Source: JAVVUJ01 sp964582545
GTDB lineage: Bacteria > Bacillota > Clostridia > Peptostreptococcales > Anaerovoracaceae
Length of the DNA stretch: 62,093 nucleotides
Direction: 5' to 3'
Assembly (NCBI GenBank): GCA_964582545.1
Contig: CAZOSB010000012.1
Span: 1-62,093, forward strand
Shown here: positions 49,198 through 58,422 of the stretch, one piece after another
Numbering within the stretch: the first letter of the stretch is position 1
How the letters are laid out: each line of letters starts with the position of its first letter
Translations under genes and position numbers: made by a program
Notes under the pieces: model-generated
The model's database searches: none
What the model was told of the DNA's origin: nothing
Seen by the model: the letters and a program-made list of their open reading frames with translations, nothing else

Positions 49198-49671
49198 ATG
49201 CAATATATTTTGATCATATTTTTTGTTATTGGATTAGATCAAATCAGCAAATTTATCATTCAAAAATATTTTGAGTTAGGTCAATCTATGCCTATCTTTG
49301 AAAACATCTTTCATTTAACCTACATTCACAATTATGGAGCTGCTTTCAGCTTTTTTCAAAATAAAACTATTTTTTTAATCCTTGTTCAATTGATACTTAT
49401 CACCCTTATCAGCTTTTTTATGATTACCATGCGAAAAAGATCCCACAGAATCATGCTTATTTCTATGAGTCTAATCATTGCGGGGGGAGCAGGCAATTTA
49501 ATTGATCGGATTGCCTATGGTTATGTGGTGGATTTTTTTGATTTTCGAGTTTTTCCCATCTTTAACATAGCGGATATTTCCGTTTGTACAGGTTGTGGAC
49601 TTTTGCTGATATTTCTTTTCTTCATAGAACCGCGTTTGGAAAAAAAGGAGTTGGTAAGCAGTGAACAATGA
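49198..49671 (+). CDS. lspA: lipoprotein signal peptidase LspA
   Basis: Cleaves lipoprotein signal peptides at the lipidated cysteine in the membrane. The 157-residue protein has four helices and the catalytic aspartates in VVDFF (Asp112) and FNIADIS (Asp126), with AGGAGNLIDR before them. The ATG at 49198 is only one base after an AGGAG, which is unusually close, but homologues begin exactly here (DQISKF at residues 14-19), so it is kept. It would process the lipoproteins encoded at 34665 and 58492. The rluD start overlaps its 3' end by 11 bases. Confidence 0.93.
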   Translation: MQYILIIFFVIGLDQISKFIIQKYFELGQSMPIFENIFHLTYIHNYGAAFSFFQNKTIFLILVQLILITLISFFMITMRKRSHRIMLISMSLIIAGGAGNLIDRIAYGYVVDFFDFRVFPIFNIADISVCTGCGLLLIFLFFIEPRLEKKELVSSEQ

Positions 49672-50581
49672 ACGATACACCTTTATAGCGGAAGAAGAAA
49701 TGATTGGTATGAGGGTGGATATGGCCCTTTCTTTATTTATGGAAGAAGCCTCTAGGAGCAGTATGCAGAAGCTTTTAGAGAAGGGCTCTGTAAGAATTAA
49801 CGGGGAAATATGTACTCTGAAAAAGCGTAAGCTAAATAATGGGGATGTTGTAGAAGTGTGGGTTCCCCAACCGGAGGTCTGTGCGGTTGTTCCTGAAAAT
49901 ATTCCAATAGAGATCATCTATGAGGATGAGGATCTTCTGATTATCAACAAAGAGAAAAACATGGTGGTGCATCCGGCTGCAGGAAATGAAAGCAATACCT
50001 TGGTGAATGCCATCCTTTATCACTGTAAGGATCTCTCCTCTATTAACGGTGTAGTCAGACCGGGAATTGTCCATAGGATTGACAAGGATACTACAGGGTT
50101 GCTGATGGTGGCAAAAAACGACAAGACTCATATCTCATTGGCGGAGCAATTGGCTCAACATACGGTAGAACGAAGATATCAAGCCATCGTCTATAATAAT
50201 TTTACACAGGATGAGGGAACGGTTCACCAATCCATAGGCAGGGATCCGAAAAATCGTTTTAAACGTGCCGTTACATCCTTAAACGCAAAGGACGCTGTAA
50301 CCCACTATAAGGTGTTGGAAAGAGCGGGCAAGTTTACCTTGTTAGAACTAAAGCTGGAAACGGGTAGAACTCATCAGATCAGAGTACACATGGCATATAT
50401 AAACCATCCCTTGCTGGGGGACTTGCTGTACGGACCAAAAAAATCTGCTTTTGGCATAAATACTCAAATGCTTCATGCGAAGACACTTGGTTTTATACAT
50501 CCTAGGACGGGGGTTTATATGGAATTCGACAGTCCATTGCCGGAAGAATTCTTGAAAAACTGGGAGAGAGTAAAGAAATAA
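49661..50581 (+). CDS. rluD: 23S rRNA pseudouridine synthase RluD
   Basis: Isomerises uridines in 23S rRNA helix 69. The 306-residue protein has an N-terminal S4 RNA-binding domain (about 16-80) and the catalytic HRIDKDTTGLL (138-148, catalytic Asp141). The C-terminal part has GRTHQIRVHMAY. The start is the GTG at 49661, preceded by AAGGAG at 49645-49650. It overlaps lspA by 11 bases in another frame. lspA-rluD is a standard pair. Only one Rlu copy is in the window. Confidence 0.94.
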   Translation: MNNERYTFIAEEEMIGMRVDMALSLFMEEASRSSMQKLLEKGSVRINGEICTLKKRKLNNGDVVEVWVPQPEVCAVVPENIPIEIIYEDEDLLIINKEKNMVVHPAAGNESNTLVNAILYHCKDLSSINGVVRPGIVHRIDKDTTGLLMVAKNDKTHISLAEQLAQHTVERRYQAIVYNNFTQDEGTVHQSIGRDPKNRFKRAVTSLNAKDAVTHYKVLERAGKFTLLELKLETGRTHQIRVHMAYINHPLLGDLLYGPKKSAFGINTQMLHAKTLGFIHPRTGVYMEFDSPLPEEFLKNWERVKK

Positions 50582-50690
50582 GGGGGATGCAATTACAGCC
50601 TTGTTCCTTAAAATATTGTGTGGTTTCTATGGTGTATAATGTAATGAAACATCAATTTTTGGATTGTTATAAATGCATTTTGAATATACC

Positions 50691-50852
50691 TTATTCAACA
50701 GTGTTCATACAGTCCTTATCAGATAAAAGGGAATATCTGATATGATGGAGACAATGATAGCATAGGACACCTTCTTTAAAAGTGAAAGTATTACTGGTGT
50801 TACCGCATAGAACACAGGACATTTGTTTTTGATGTAATTGTTTTTGTTTCAT
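50691..50852 (-). CDS. 53-residue zinc-ribbon protein (Gin-like)
   Basis: A small gene on the minus strand. The protein begins MKQKQLHQKQMSCVLCGN and has two Cys pairs, C13-x2-C16 and C31-x2-C34, separated by 14 residues, then HHIRYSLLSDKDC. This is a treble-clef or zinc-ribbon layout very close to that of Gin/CsfB, the small anti-sigma protein of the forespore (CxxC-15-CxxC). An AAAGGA ribosome site lies 9 bases before the ATG, and a promoter is seen at 50910-50937. It fills most of the gap between rluD and the lysophospholipase gene. Gin-like identity is inference from spacing and size only. Confidence 0.55.
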   Translation of the reverse strand: MKQKQLHQKQMSCVLCGNTSNTFTFKEGVLCYHCLHHIRYSLLSDKDCMNTVE

Positions 50853-50909
50853 ATTCTTCATTCCTTTACTTAGATTTTGATGTAATAAGGCTGTAATTGC
50901 TGTATCTTC

Positions 50910-50937
50910 ATTGTAGCATAAACCTTTTAACCTACAA
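50910..50937 (-). promoter_or_regulatory. promoter of the zinc-ribbon gene
   Basis: On the minus strand TTGTAG (50937-50932) and TACAAT (50915-50910) with a 16-base spacer. It looks like a sigma-A element and not a sigma-F or sigma-G element, which would be expected if the gene acted only in spores. Confidence 0.55.
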
Positions 50938-51049
50938 GTAAATATTTATATTTTGAAATAAAAAATAGATTAATTGTAATATTATGGAGAAATTGTGAAA
51001 ATTTTATTTTTCGTCGTTTGAGTCCAAATTTTGAAAAGAGGGGTGTATT

Positions 51050-51910
51050 ATGTATCAAGAATTTTCTTTGCGGGTTAAGGACACCGTACTCATGGGGTAC
51101 CATTGGTCTGTTGATGTGCCGGAAAAGGTGGTGATGATTATCCATGGAATCGGAGAGCATGGAGGAAGGTTTCACAGGCTTGCTCGTGAGTTCAATCAAA
51201 ACAATATGGCGGCCTTATCTATGGATTTGCGAGGGCATGGCTGCAGTATGGGGAAACGAGGTCATACTGCTCCCAGAGCATCAATTCTTGAAGATATAAA
51301 CGAACTGATTCAATTTACGAAACAACAGTATTGGGAGGTACCGCTGATCCTATATGGACACAGCATGGGGGGGAACTTAGTGTTGGATTACAGAAGTCGG
51401 GGTGAATATAGCCATAGCATTTCCGCATATGTTTCCAGCTCTCCTTGGTTAGTACTAAAGAGAAAAATTCCTAAGCTTATGGAAAAAGGAGTCATATTCC
51501 TTGGAAAACGGAAACCTGATCTTCTCATCAGTGCAGGGATTAAACCCCAATATCTGGGGAATAAAAATGTATTAGGTGAGATCCTTAACCCTCACTTTAC
51601 CCACAATACCATTTCGCTTTTGACTGCCGCAGAAAACCATACCTTGGGGGCGGCTCTCATGAAAGGTGAGGAACCTAGAAACCAGAAGAATGGTTGCCAT
51701 AAACCTCTATTGCTGATGCATGGGTCTCAGGATCCTATTTGTTCGGTAGAAGGCAGTCGAAGCTTTGCTCGAATAGCTGAGGAACGGGGCGAAAATGTAA
51801 AGTATGTGGAATGGTCCGGTTACTTTCATGAGCTTCACAACGGCAATCGGGAAAAGGACGGTAGGGAAGTGATGGGGGAAATTATCAAATGGGTGAAACA
51901 AATGGATTGA
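51050..51910 (+). CDS. alpha/beta hydrolase, lysophospholipase-like
   Basis: A 286-residue alpha/beta hydrolase of the monoacylglycerol-lipase/lysophospholipase group (serine aminopeptidase S33 fold). The oxyanion strand VVMIIHGIGEHGGR (27-40), the nucleophile Ser105 in LYGHSMGG and the late Asp in LLMHGSQDPICS, with His in GYFHELHN, complete the triad. There is no signal peptide. The RBS AGAGGGG precedes the ATG at 51050. Its 3' end overlaps the convergent rqcH gene by 26 bases. The substrate is a lipid ester by family, not by direct evidence. Confidence 0.85.
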   Translation: MYQEFSLRVKDTVLMGYHWSVDVPEKVVMIIHGIGEHGGRFHRLAREFNQNNMAALSMDLRGHGCSMGKRGHTAPRASILEDINELIQFTKQQYWEVPLILYGHSMGGNLVLDYRSRGEYSHSISAYVSSSPWLVLKRKIPKLMEKGVIFLGKRKPDLLISAGIKPQYLGNKNVLGEILNPHFTHNTISLLTAAENHTLGAALMKGEEPRNQKNGCHKPLLLMHGSQDPICSVEGSRSFARIAEERGENVKYVEWSGYFHELHNGNREKDGREVMGEIIKWVKQMD

Positions 51911-53633
51911 CATAAACCGTCTTATTATCCGTAAAAATGACCATACCCGGTTTTGCTCCATTGGGTTTTTTGACGTATTTTGCGAAGGTATAATCCACGG
52001 GTACATTTTCAGAGTTCTTCCCTTTGCTGTGAAGAGCCGCCAGTGAGGCTGCCGTGTAAATATCCTCCTGCGATGGTGTTTTTCCCTCTGTAAATAGGAT
52101 GACATGGGAACCGGGGATATCCTTGGTATGAAACCAAATATCCTTATTTCCAGCCAACTTAAAGGTCAACTGATCGTTTTCTTTGTTATTTCGACCCACA
52201 AGAACCCGTAGACCACTTTGTGTCGCATATTTATACGGCTCACTTTTGGTCTTTGCTGACTTATGGGAGTTTTTCCTCCTTCGCAGGTAACCCACCTCGA
52301 TCAGTTCATTTCTGAGTTCTTCCAACTCTTCGGAGGTAACGGCATTTTCCGAATAGGAAAGAACCGATTCCAAATATAGAATTTCCTTTTCCGCCTCTTC
52401 TAATTGAATATTTTTTTCTTTAATAGCGGTCTTGGATTTATTGTATTTCTTATAATATCTCTGAGCATTTTGAGAAGGGGTAAACATGGGATCCAATTGA
52501 ATTTTTACATCCTCGTTATTGTAGTAATTGAGCAGCGTAACTACTTTTTCATCGGATTTAATGGCATGTAAGTTGGCTGTGAGCAACTCGCCGTAAAGCC
52601 GATAAATATCAGCGTTTTCAGCCTTTAATATATCCTCGGAAAGCCTCTGCTTTTTAAGATATAGCTTATCCAAAACCACCTTGACTGCTCTTTGCAGATC
52701 GCCGGATTTTTGCTTCAGCTTATTGGAGGAGTCACGGTGGGAATAGTAATAGGACACCGCCTCACTGATATTGGGGAAAACCTTTTCCTCATAGATGGAT
52801 TTTAGTTGATTCAAAGGAAAGATATGAAAATCTACAGGGGTTGCTTCCTCGTTTAAGTAAACACGGGCAGCATAATCTTTCTTTTCAAATTTCCTTAGGA
52901 AGGATTGATAAATTTCAAAGAGATTTCCTTCGGCTTGATCGGTTGTATCCTTAGTGTCTGAAGGTTCCGACTCGTTAGTTTTAGGTTTACTATAATATTT
53001 TTCGGTAATTTCATAAGCTAATGTTGGACTGAGCCCCTGTACCTTTTCCATGAGAAGCTTGTCTGGTTGAATCTTATAAAAGTCGACGTTCAAGTCTTCT
53101 TCTTTGATTCGATAAAAAGGAATTTTCCCTTGATCCGGCGGGTTTACGTAAAGTTGACCTGGTAAGAGCTGCCTATATCGGTTTACATCAAAAGAAATCC
53201 TCTTTATGCTGTCCATAATTTTCCCGGATTCCTGATCCACTAGCACGATGTTGCTGTGCTTGCCCATGATTTCCACAATTAAGCGTTTATTCACGGAATA
53301 ACCCATCTCATTGAAGGATTGGATATAGATTTCAATAATTCTTTCGGAATCCTTTTGAACAATTTTTTGGATGCGCCCACCTTGCAAGTGCTTTCTCATC
53401 AACATGCAAAACCCGCTGGGATTTTGAGGGTTTGCATGTTTTTCTTGAATTAAGTAAATCCCGCTATGGTTTCCCGCCGCAGAAATGTAAAGCATATGGT
53501 GAACCCTATTGGCATGAATGTTGATCAACAGATCTTCCGCATCAGGTTGATATATTTTTTCTATTTTACCCCCCTCTAGGGTTTCATTTAATTCTTTTGC
53601 TATGGCACCTGCCACAAAACCATCAAAACTCAT
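51885..53633 (-). CDS. rqcH: RqcH (Rqc2/NEMF homologue), ribosome quality control
   Basis: Adds alanine tails to nascent chains on split 50S subunits and marks them for degradation. The 582-residue protein has the NFACT-N domain (about 1-200) starting MSFDGFVAGAIAKEL, coiled-coil helices in the middle (about 290-440) and the NFACT-R RNA-binding domain (about 455-560) with KDIWFHTKDIPGSHVI. It was once called a fibronectin-binding protein (FbpA). The ATG at 53633 follows GGAGG. It is convergent with, and overlaps, the lysophospholipase gene. Confidence 0.92.
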   Translation of the reverse strand: MSFDGFVAGAIAKELNETLEGGKIEKIYQPDAEDLLINIHANRVHHMLYISAAGNHSGIYLIQEKHANPQNPSGFCMLMRKHLQGGRIQKIVQKDSERIIEIYIQSFNEMGYSVNKRLIVEIMGKHSNIVLVDQESGKIMDSIKRISFDVNRYRQLLPGQLYVNPPDQGKIPFYRIKEEDLNVDFYKIQPDKLLMEKVQGLSPTLAYEITEKYYSKPKTNESEPSDTKDTTDQAEGNLFEIYQSFLRKFEKKDYAARVYLNEEATPVDFHIFPLNQLKSIYEEKVFPNISEAVSYYYSHRDSSNKLKQKSGDLQRAVKVVLDKLYLKKQRLSEDILKAENADIYRLYGELLTANLHAIKSDEKVVTLLNYYNNEDVKIQLDPMFTPSQNAQRYYKKYNKSKTAIKEKNIQLEEAEKEILYLESVLSYSENAVTSEELEELRNELIEVGYLRRRKNSHKSAKTKSEPYKYATQSGLRVLVGRNNKENDQLTFKLAGNKDIWFHTKDIPGSHVILFTEGKTPSQEDIYTAASLAALHSKGKNSENVPVDYTFAKYVKKPNGAKPGMVIFTDNKTVYVNPFVSPI

Positions 53634-53935
53634 TGTCTATGTCCTCCAACTATTGTATAATTGTTAGTATAACACAGGTAGTGGGTAAGGGAAAGAAAAT
53701 AGAACATTTAAACTTGAATTTTGTTTACCTTCAAGTTAAAATGGAAATAGGATAATTGGGTTTGAGAAATTAAGAGAGTATGGATTAATCGATGCCTTCC
53801 AATTTTAAAAACTGAGGGAATTTATCTATTTTGTCTTCAAATAATTGAGAACTATAAAGGTACAATAAATTTATAAATTTTTTTAAGCGGCAGTAAAGAT
53901 ATAGAACATTAAAGAATTTTAACGAAGGAGAAGAT
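53634..53935. other. 302-base intergenic region between rqcH and yicC
   Basis: A non-coding divergent region. It holds an imperfect inverted repeat, AACTTGAA (53711-53718) with TTCAAGTT (53730-53737), which extends by T-A pairs on both sides; no T run follows, so an operator is as likely as a terminator. A probable yicC promoter lies at 53831-53858. No riboswitch or small gene was recognised. Confidence 0.5.
53831..53858 (+). promoter_or_regulatory. possible promoter of yicC
   Basis: TTGTCT at 53831-53836 and TATAAA at 53853-53858 with a 16-base spacer. It lies about 75 bases upstream of the yicC start. Confidence 0.45.
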
Positions 53936-54820
53936 ATGGTAAAGAGTATGACTGGCTTCGGCAGAGGCGAATATAATGACGGGAAGCGAAATATAATTGT
54001 TGAAATTAAGGCGGTAAATCACCGCTACAGTGATATTTCTGTTAGAATGCCTAGGAGATACTCCTTTGCTGAGGAAAGGCTGAAAGCTATCGTAAAGGAT
54101 ACTGCAAGACGAGGAAAAATTGAAATTTCTATCATGGTGGAAAACCTCACAGAAAACGATACGAACATCAAGTTGAACACCATGGTAGCCAAACAATATT
54201 ATGAAAATCTTTTAACACTGAAACAGGAGTTAGATATAGTAGGGGATGTTACATTACAGTACATATCCAGTTTGCCGGACGTATTGAAGTCCATACCGGA
54301 TCTGGAGGATGAGGAAGAAATTTATGAATGCCTTGCAAAGCCCACTAGGGATGCGGCTCAGAGGCTAAAGGAAATGCGCGAGGTCGAGGGGAAAAAGTTA
54401 GGGCAAGATATGATGGATCGAGGAGGTGTGATCCAAGAGATCGTAAAAGATATTGAAAGGAAATCCCCCGAGCTTGTAAAAATCTATCAGGAAAAGCTTT
54501 TTCAACGAATTAAGGAGTTGACTGAAGATGCCATTGACATACCGGAGGACCGAATATTGTTGGAAGCTGCTGTATTTGCAGATAAGTCCAACGTTACAGA
54601 GGAATTGGTGCGCCTTGCAAGTCACATCGAGCAGATGAATAAAATCATCGCCAAGGAAGGAGAACCGGAAGGCAAGAAACTGGATTTTCTGGTACAGGAA
54701 ATGAATCGGGAGGCGAACACCATAGGCTCTAAGGCAAACGCCTTGGAGATAACAGCAAAGGTATTGGATCTGAAGAGCGAAATTGAAAAAATTAGAGAAC
54801 AGGTGCAGAATATAGAATAA
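53936..54820 (+). CDS. yicC: YicC/YloC family endoribonuclease
   Basis: YicC proteins are endoribonucleases that act in RNA turnover. The 294-residue protein begins MVKSMTGFGRGE, the family hallmark, and the C-terminal domain has EANTIGSKANALEI near residue 262-275 (conserved Glu and Asn in the metal site). AAGGAG precedes the ATG. In most Firmicutes remA and gmk follow directly. Here a GGDEF-EAL gene sits between yicC and gmk, and remA is absent. Confidence 0.92.
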   Translation: MVKSMTGFGRGEYNDGKRNIIVEIKAVNHRYSDISVRMPRRYSFAEERLKAIVKDTARRGKIEISIMVENLTENDTNIKLNTMVAKQYYENLLTLKQELDIVGDVTLQYISSLPDVLKSIPDLEDEEEIYECLAKPTRDAAQRLKEMREVEGKKLGQDMMDRGGVIQEIVKDIERKSPELVKIYQEKLFQRIKELTEDAIDIPEDRILLEAAVFADKSNVTEELVRLASHIEQMNKIIAKEGEPEGKKLDFLVQEMNREANTIGSKANALEITAKVLDLKSEIEKIREQVQNIE

Positions 54821-55047
54821 AAGTAGTATTAATCATAGATGTTTTAGGTTGTTATTGCATTTCTGTTTTTTTATGCTAATATAAATATAGCAATAATTAA
54901 TAGTGTAATAAGTTAATTGATTAATTGCTAAGTAAATTGAAAGTTCTTATTTATTGTAAGCATTGAAGGTATTGATTTTATTTGTATCATATATATCCGA
55001 ATGCTTAAATCAATATTCAATGTAACCAAGTAAAAAGGAGGATCAAT

Positions 55048-57354
55048 TTGACAAAACAGATTAAAAATGTAAAATCATATGTGTTGATTTTTATTATTAT
55101 CATAATAATAACAGTTGTGGGGCTGGAGATTTACAGCCAATCCTTGAAACAAGACTTGACAGATCAAAGTTGTAAAACCTTAAATGAAATTACAGAACAA
55201 CAAAAATTTAATTTTATGCTTGAAATCAAATCTGAAATTTCAATCATTAAGGCATCTGCATCTTTACTCTCTTATTTTGATTACAACTTTGAAGGTCACG
55301 AAGACCATATAGATCACAATAATGAGTCGATGATACAAGCAATGAATGACATTGTAAGGGATACTAAGTTTGAGTTTTTAATCGTTGCAAACACCAAGGG
55401 AGAGGGTCTTGTTCAGGATGGACGTCAAGTCGATGTAAGCCAACGCCTTCATTTCCAAAAGGCATTAAAGGGAGAAACTGTTTTACCTATGCCTATCGAT
55501 TCACTTTTGCAGGATGAAACGGTGATTCCACTTACAACACCCATTATCAAGAACAATGAGGTTATCGGTGTTTTGATAGGATCTTATCGAGCAGATGAAT
55601 TCAATAATTTACTTTTGTCGGCATATGACGGAAAGGGTTATACCTTTGTGGTGAATTCATCCGGTGAAATTATTGCCAAAACCAAAAACGACTATACCAT
55701 CACCCAATCCAACAACCTCTTTGAATCATGGGAGGAATTTCATGCAGAGTTCTATGAATACGATAACTTTGATACGATATTAACAAACATCAAAGAAGGA
55801 AAAGAAGGTCACACGAGTTATCGAATTGAAGGGAAAAATCGCCTGGCTCATTACAGCCCAATCGGCATCAACGATTGGTATGTTTTTGTTACCATTCCGG
55901 AAGAGGTTATTGCTGAAAACGCTATCCGCATTATCAATCATGCGGGATATTTGGCACTTGCCATTATTATTAGCTTTTTCCTTTTCATTGTTTACATCTT
56001 ATTTATGCAACAGAAAGCCTCCAAGCAGGAAAGAACACATACGGCTCAAATGGAACGAATGGCATATGTGGATGAACTGACGGAAGAACGCAGTTTTAAT
56101 AAGTTCAAGGAAGATGCGCAGAGGATTCTAGAGGAAAATGCTGATGAAAGTCATGTGTTGGTTAAGCTAGATGTGGAAAACTTTAAGCTGATCAATAAAA
56201 CATTTGGTTTTTCTATGGGCGATCGCATCCTTCAAACAATTTCTTTGGCTATCAAGACGTTACTAGAAAATGACAACGAAATTTTCTCCCGATTATCGGT
56301 TGATGAATTTATTATTCTTCACAATTATCAAGGCAGGGAAAAGCTGGATGACATTAAGAATGCATTTATCGATAAGTTTTATGAGCTAATGGGCGATGAC
56401 TTTGAATATATTATTAAGTTTAAATTAGGGCAATACGTGGTAGAACGGGAAGAAGCTCAAAGAGCTGACATAAATGAACTCTTTGAAAAGGTTAATTTTG
56501 CTCATAGAAAGGCGAAGCAGAGCATTGCAGTGGATACGGTATTTTATGATGAGGAATTAACCCGTGCGGCGCTGTATCAGAAAGAACTTGAAAACAAAAT
56601 GGAAAAAGCACTTGCCGATGAGGAATTTTTGATTTACCTTCAACCTAAATATTTGATTAAAGATGAGAGCATTGGTGGTGTAGAAGCTCTGGTCCGCTGG
56701 AGAACCTTAGACGGGCAACTGATTTACCCAAATGATTTTATTCCGGTTTTTGAACAAAATGGATTTATCATTCAACTAGATATGTATATGTTAAAAAAGG
56801 CATGTGAACTTATTAAAGGTTGGATGGACGATAACATCAAACCTATCATCATATCCGTTAACTTTTCAAGGTTACATTTAAATAACAAATTCTTTGTTTC
56901 GGATGTGTGTAAGATCGTCGATGCCTTTGGCATTGAAAGAAAATGGATTGAAATTGAATTAACCGAAACGGCCATCTATGATAATATAGAGGTACTCGAA
57001 GAAATCTTGATGCAATTGCACAAGGCAGGGTTTACTATGTCGATGGATGACTTTGGGAGTGGATATTCTTCACTGGGTTTATTAAAGGATTTACCCGTAG
57101 ATGTCATTAAAATCGACCGCAGTTTCTTCGTAAAGCAAAAGAATGAGTTGCGTTCAAAGGCGGTTGTGGGAAGCGTAATGAGCATGGCAGGAAAGCTTGG
57201 TATCCATACCGTTGCCGAGGGGGTAGAGGATAGGGCACATGTTGATCTGCTGCGTGAACTAAGCTGTGATATGGTACAGGGATATTATTTTGCAAAGCCT
57301 ATGTCTGCAGAAGAATTTACGAAGATGATACAGGAAAAGAAGCACACTTCCTAA
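55048..57354 (+). CDS. c-di-GMP phosphodiesterase (degenerate GGDEF, intact EAL)
   Basis: A 768-residue membrane signalling protein. Helix 1 (about 10-28), a long extracytoplasmic dCache-like sensor (about 32-285), helix 2 (about 296-318), a GGDEF domain (about 340-500) and an EAL domain (about 520-765). The cyclase motif is SVDEF (417-421) in place of GGDEF, so cyclase activity is unlikely. The EAL site is complete: EAL at 546-548, NFSRLH, ELTETAI, MDDFGSGYSS, IKIDRS, VAEGVED and QGYYF. It should degrade c-di-GMP, perhaps with the GGDEF domain as a GTP sensor. The start is TTG at 55048 with AAGGAGG upstream. Confidence 0.88.
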   Translation: MTKQIKNVKSYVLIFIIIIIITVVGLEIYSQSLKQDLTDQSCKTLNEITEQQKFNFMLEIKSEISIIKASASLLSYFDYNFEGHEDHIDHNNESMIQAMNDIVRDTKFEFLIVANTKGEGLVQDGRQVDVSQRLHFQKALKGETVLPMPIDSLLQDETVIPLTTPIIKNNEVIGVLIGSYRADEFNNLLLSAYDGKGYTFVVNSSGEIIAKTKNDYTITQSNNLFESWEEFHAEFYEYDNFDTILTNIKEGKEGHTSYRIEGKNRLAHYSPIGINDWYVFVTIPEEVIAENAIRIINHAGYLALAIIISFFLFIVYILFMQQKASKQERTHTAQMERMAYVDELTEERSFNKFKEDAQRILEENADESHVLVKLDVENFKLINKTFGFSMGDRILQTISLAIKTLLENDNEIFSRLSVDEFIILHNYQGREKLDDIKNAFIDKFYELMGDDFEYIIKFKLGQYVVEREEAQRADINELFEKVNFAHRKAKQSIAVDTVFYDEELTRAALYQKELENKMEKALADEEFLIYLQPKYLIKDESIGGVEALVRWRTLDGQLIYPNDFIPVFEQNGFIIQLDMYMLKKACELIKGWMDDNIKPIIISVNFSRLHLNNKFFVSDVCKIVDAFGIERKWIEIELTETAIYDNIEVLEEILMQLHKAGFTMSMDDFGSGYSSLGLLKDLPVDVIKIDRSFFVKQKNELRSKAVVGSVMSMAGKLGIHTVAEGVEDRAHVDLLRELSCDMVQGYYFAKPMSAEEFTKMIQEKKHTS

Positions 57355-57415
57355 GGAATTTCTAATCACCCATACAGTAAAAATGTGGAAGGGATAGATC
57401 TGTAAAAAATTATTC

Positions 57416-57444
57416 TTGAAATTTACTCGTTTTTGTTGTATCCT
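57416..57444 (+). promoter_or_regulatory. promoter of gmk
   Basis: TTGAAA at 57416-57421 and TATCCT at 57439-57444 with a 17-base spacer. It gives gmk-rpoZ a promoter independent of the inserted EAL gene. Confidence 0.6.
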
Positions 57445-57485
57445 ATAGATTCAGGAAGAAGGAATGAGTCTAGAAAGGAACAAAC

Positions 57486-58103
57486 ATGGGAAAAGGCTTG
57501 CTTTTTGTAGTTTCCGGTCCATCGGGTACCGGAAAAGGAACAATTTGCAATGAATTACTAAAAATAAAGGATGTAGATATCTCAGTGTCCATGACTACCA
57601 GAGCACCGAGACAAGGTGAAAAGGATGGGATTAACTATCATTTTACCTCTAAGGAAAAATTTCTAGAAATGATTGATCATGATGGGTTCTTAGAGTATGC
57701 TGAGGTCTATGGAAACTACTATGGAACACCAAAGGATTTAGTCTTTGAGAAGCTCAACAGTGGTCGGGACGTGGTTCTGGAAATTGACATTCAAGGGGCT
57801 TTGAAAGTAAAAGAAAAATATGAAAAGTATGAGAAGGGTACCTTTATTTTTATATTGCCTCCGTCCATGATGGAGCTAAGAAAAAGGATTACAGCGCGAG
57901 GCTCAGAAACTCCTGAAGCCATTAATTTGCGATTAGGAGAAACTTTACACGAAGTCTCCTACATAGACAAGTACGATTACTGTGTAATTAACAATGATTT
58001 GGCAGAAGCTACCAACCAAGTAGCTTCCATTATCACCGCTGCTCATTGCAGAGTAACCGAAGACATCTATAAACTAATAAGAAAATATAAGGAGGAAATC
58101 TAA
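57486..58103 (+). CDS. gmk: guanylate kinase
   Basis: Phosphorylates GMP to GDP. The 205-residue protein has the P-loop GPSGTGKGT (11-19), the GMP-binding SMTTRAPRQGEKDG (core TTRAPRQGE) and YGTPKDL. The family variant with PSGTGKGT is seen in many Clostridia. The rpoZ start overlaps its stop by one base (TAATG), so gmk-rpoZ are coupled as in most Firmicutes. Confidence 0.96.
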   Translation: MGKGLLFVVSGPSGTGKGTICNELLKIKDVDISVSMTTRAPRQGEKDGINYHFTSKEKFLEMIDHDGFLEYAEVYGNYYGTPKDLVFEKLNSGRDVVLEIDIQGALKVKEKYEKYEKGTFIFILPPSMMELRKRITARGSETPEAINLRLGETLHEVSYIDKYDYCVINNDLAEATNQVASIITAAHCRVTEDIYKLIRKYKEEI

Positions 58104-58294
58104 TGTTATATCCATCTATAAATGAAATTAGAGAAAAGGCAGACAGCAGATATACGTTGGTGGTTATGGCGGCCAAAAGAGCCAGAGATATTATCGAAGG
58201 GAAGCCAACCTTGACAGATGCGGACGTATATAAACCTGTTTCCTTAGCAGCTAATGAAATCAGCGAAGATTTGATTACCTACAACCGAGATTAA
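58103..58294 (+). CDS. rpoZ: RNA polymerase omega subunit
   Basis: A 63-residue small subunit of RNA polymerase. The N terminus MLYPSINEIREKADSRYTLV (core DSRYTLVVMAAKRAR) is the omega family signature. It overlaps the gmk stop, and GGAGG lies at 58091-58095. It is followed by a perfect hairpin terminator at 58328. coaBC and priA, which often come next, are not here; priA is at 1668. Confidence 0.93.
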   Translation: MLYPSINEIREKADSRYTLVVMAAKRARDIIEGKPTLTDADVYKPVSLAANEISEDLITYNRD

Positions 58295-58327
58295 AAACTA
58301 TAAAAAATTATAAAAGTTTAAAGTTAT

Positions 58328-58355
58328 AAAAAGCTTGTTGTAAAACAAGCTTTTT
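58328..58355 (+). terminator. intrinsic terminator after rpoZ
   Basis: AAAAAGCTTGTT (58328-58339) pairs perfectly with AACAAGCTTTTT (58344-58355) around a 4-base loop, and the T run is part of the 3' arm. It is a strong terminator for yicC-gmk-rpoZ transcripts. Confidence 0.88.
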
Positions 58356-58422
58356 CTTTGTAAAGCGCTATTTTTCATTTTAATTCTTAATTCGCTAAGC
58401 CAATTAGTTGATTATTTATTGC

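Noticed and set aside
37945..51020. TTCGTCGTTTGA occurs upstream of both the PstS-like gene and the lysophospholipase gene
   Set aside because: Many repeated 12-mers are expected by chance in a window of this size, the distances to the starts differ, and no partner -35 motif is shared.
55048..57354. Active diguanylate cyclase
   Set aside because: The cyclase box is SVDEF, which lacks the glycines needed for GTP binding and catalysis; only the EAL domain looks active.
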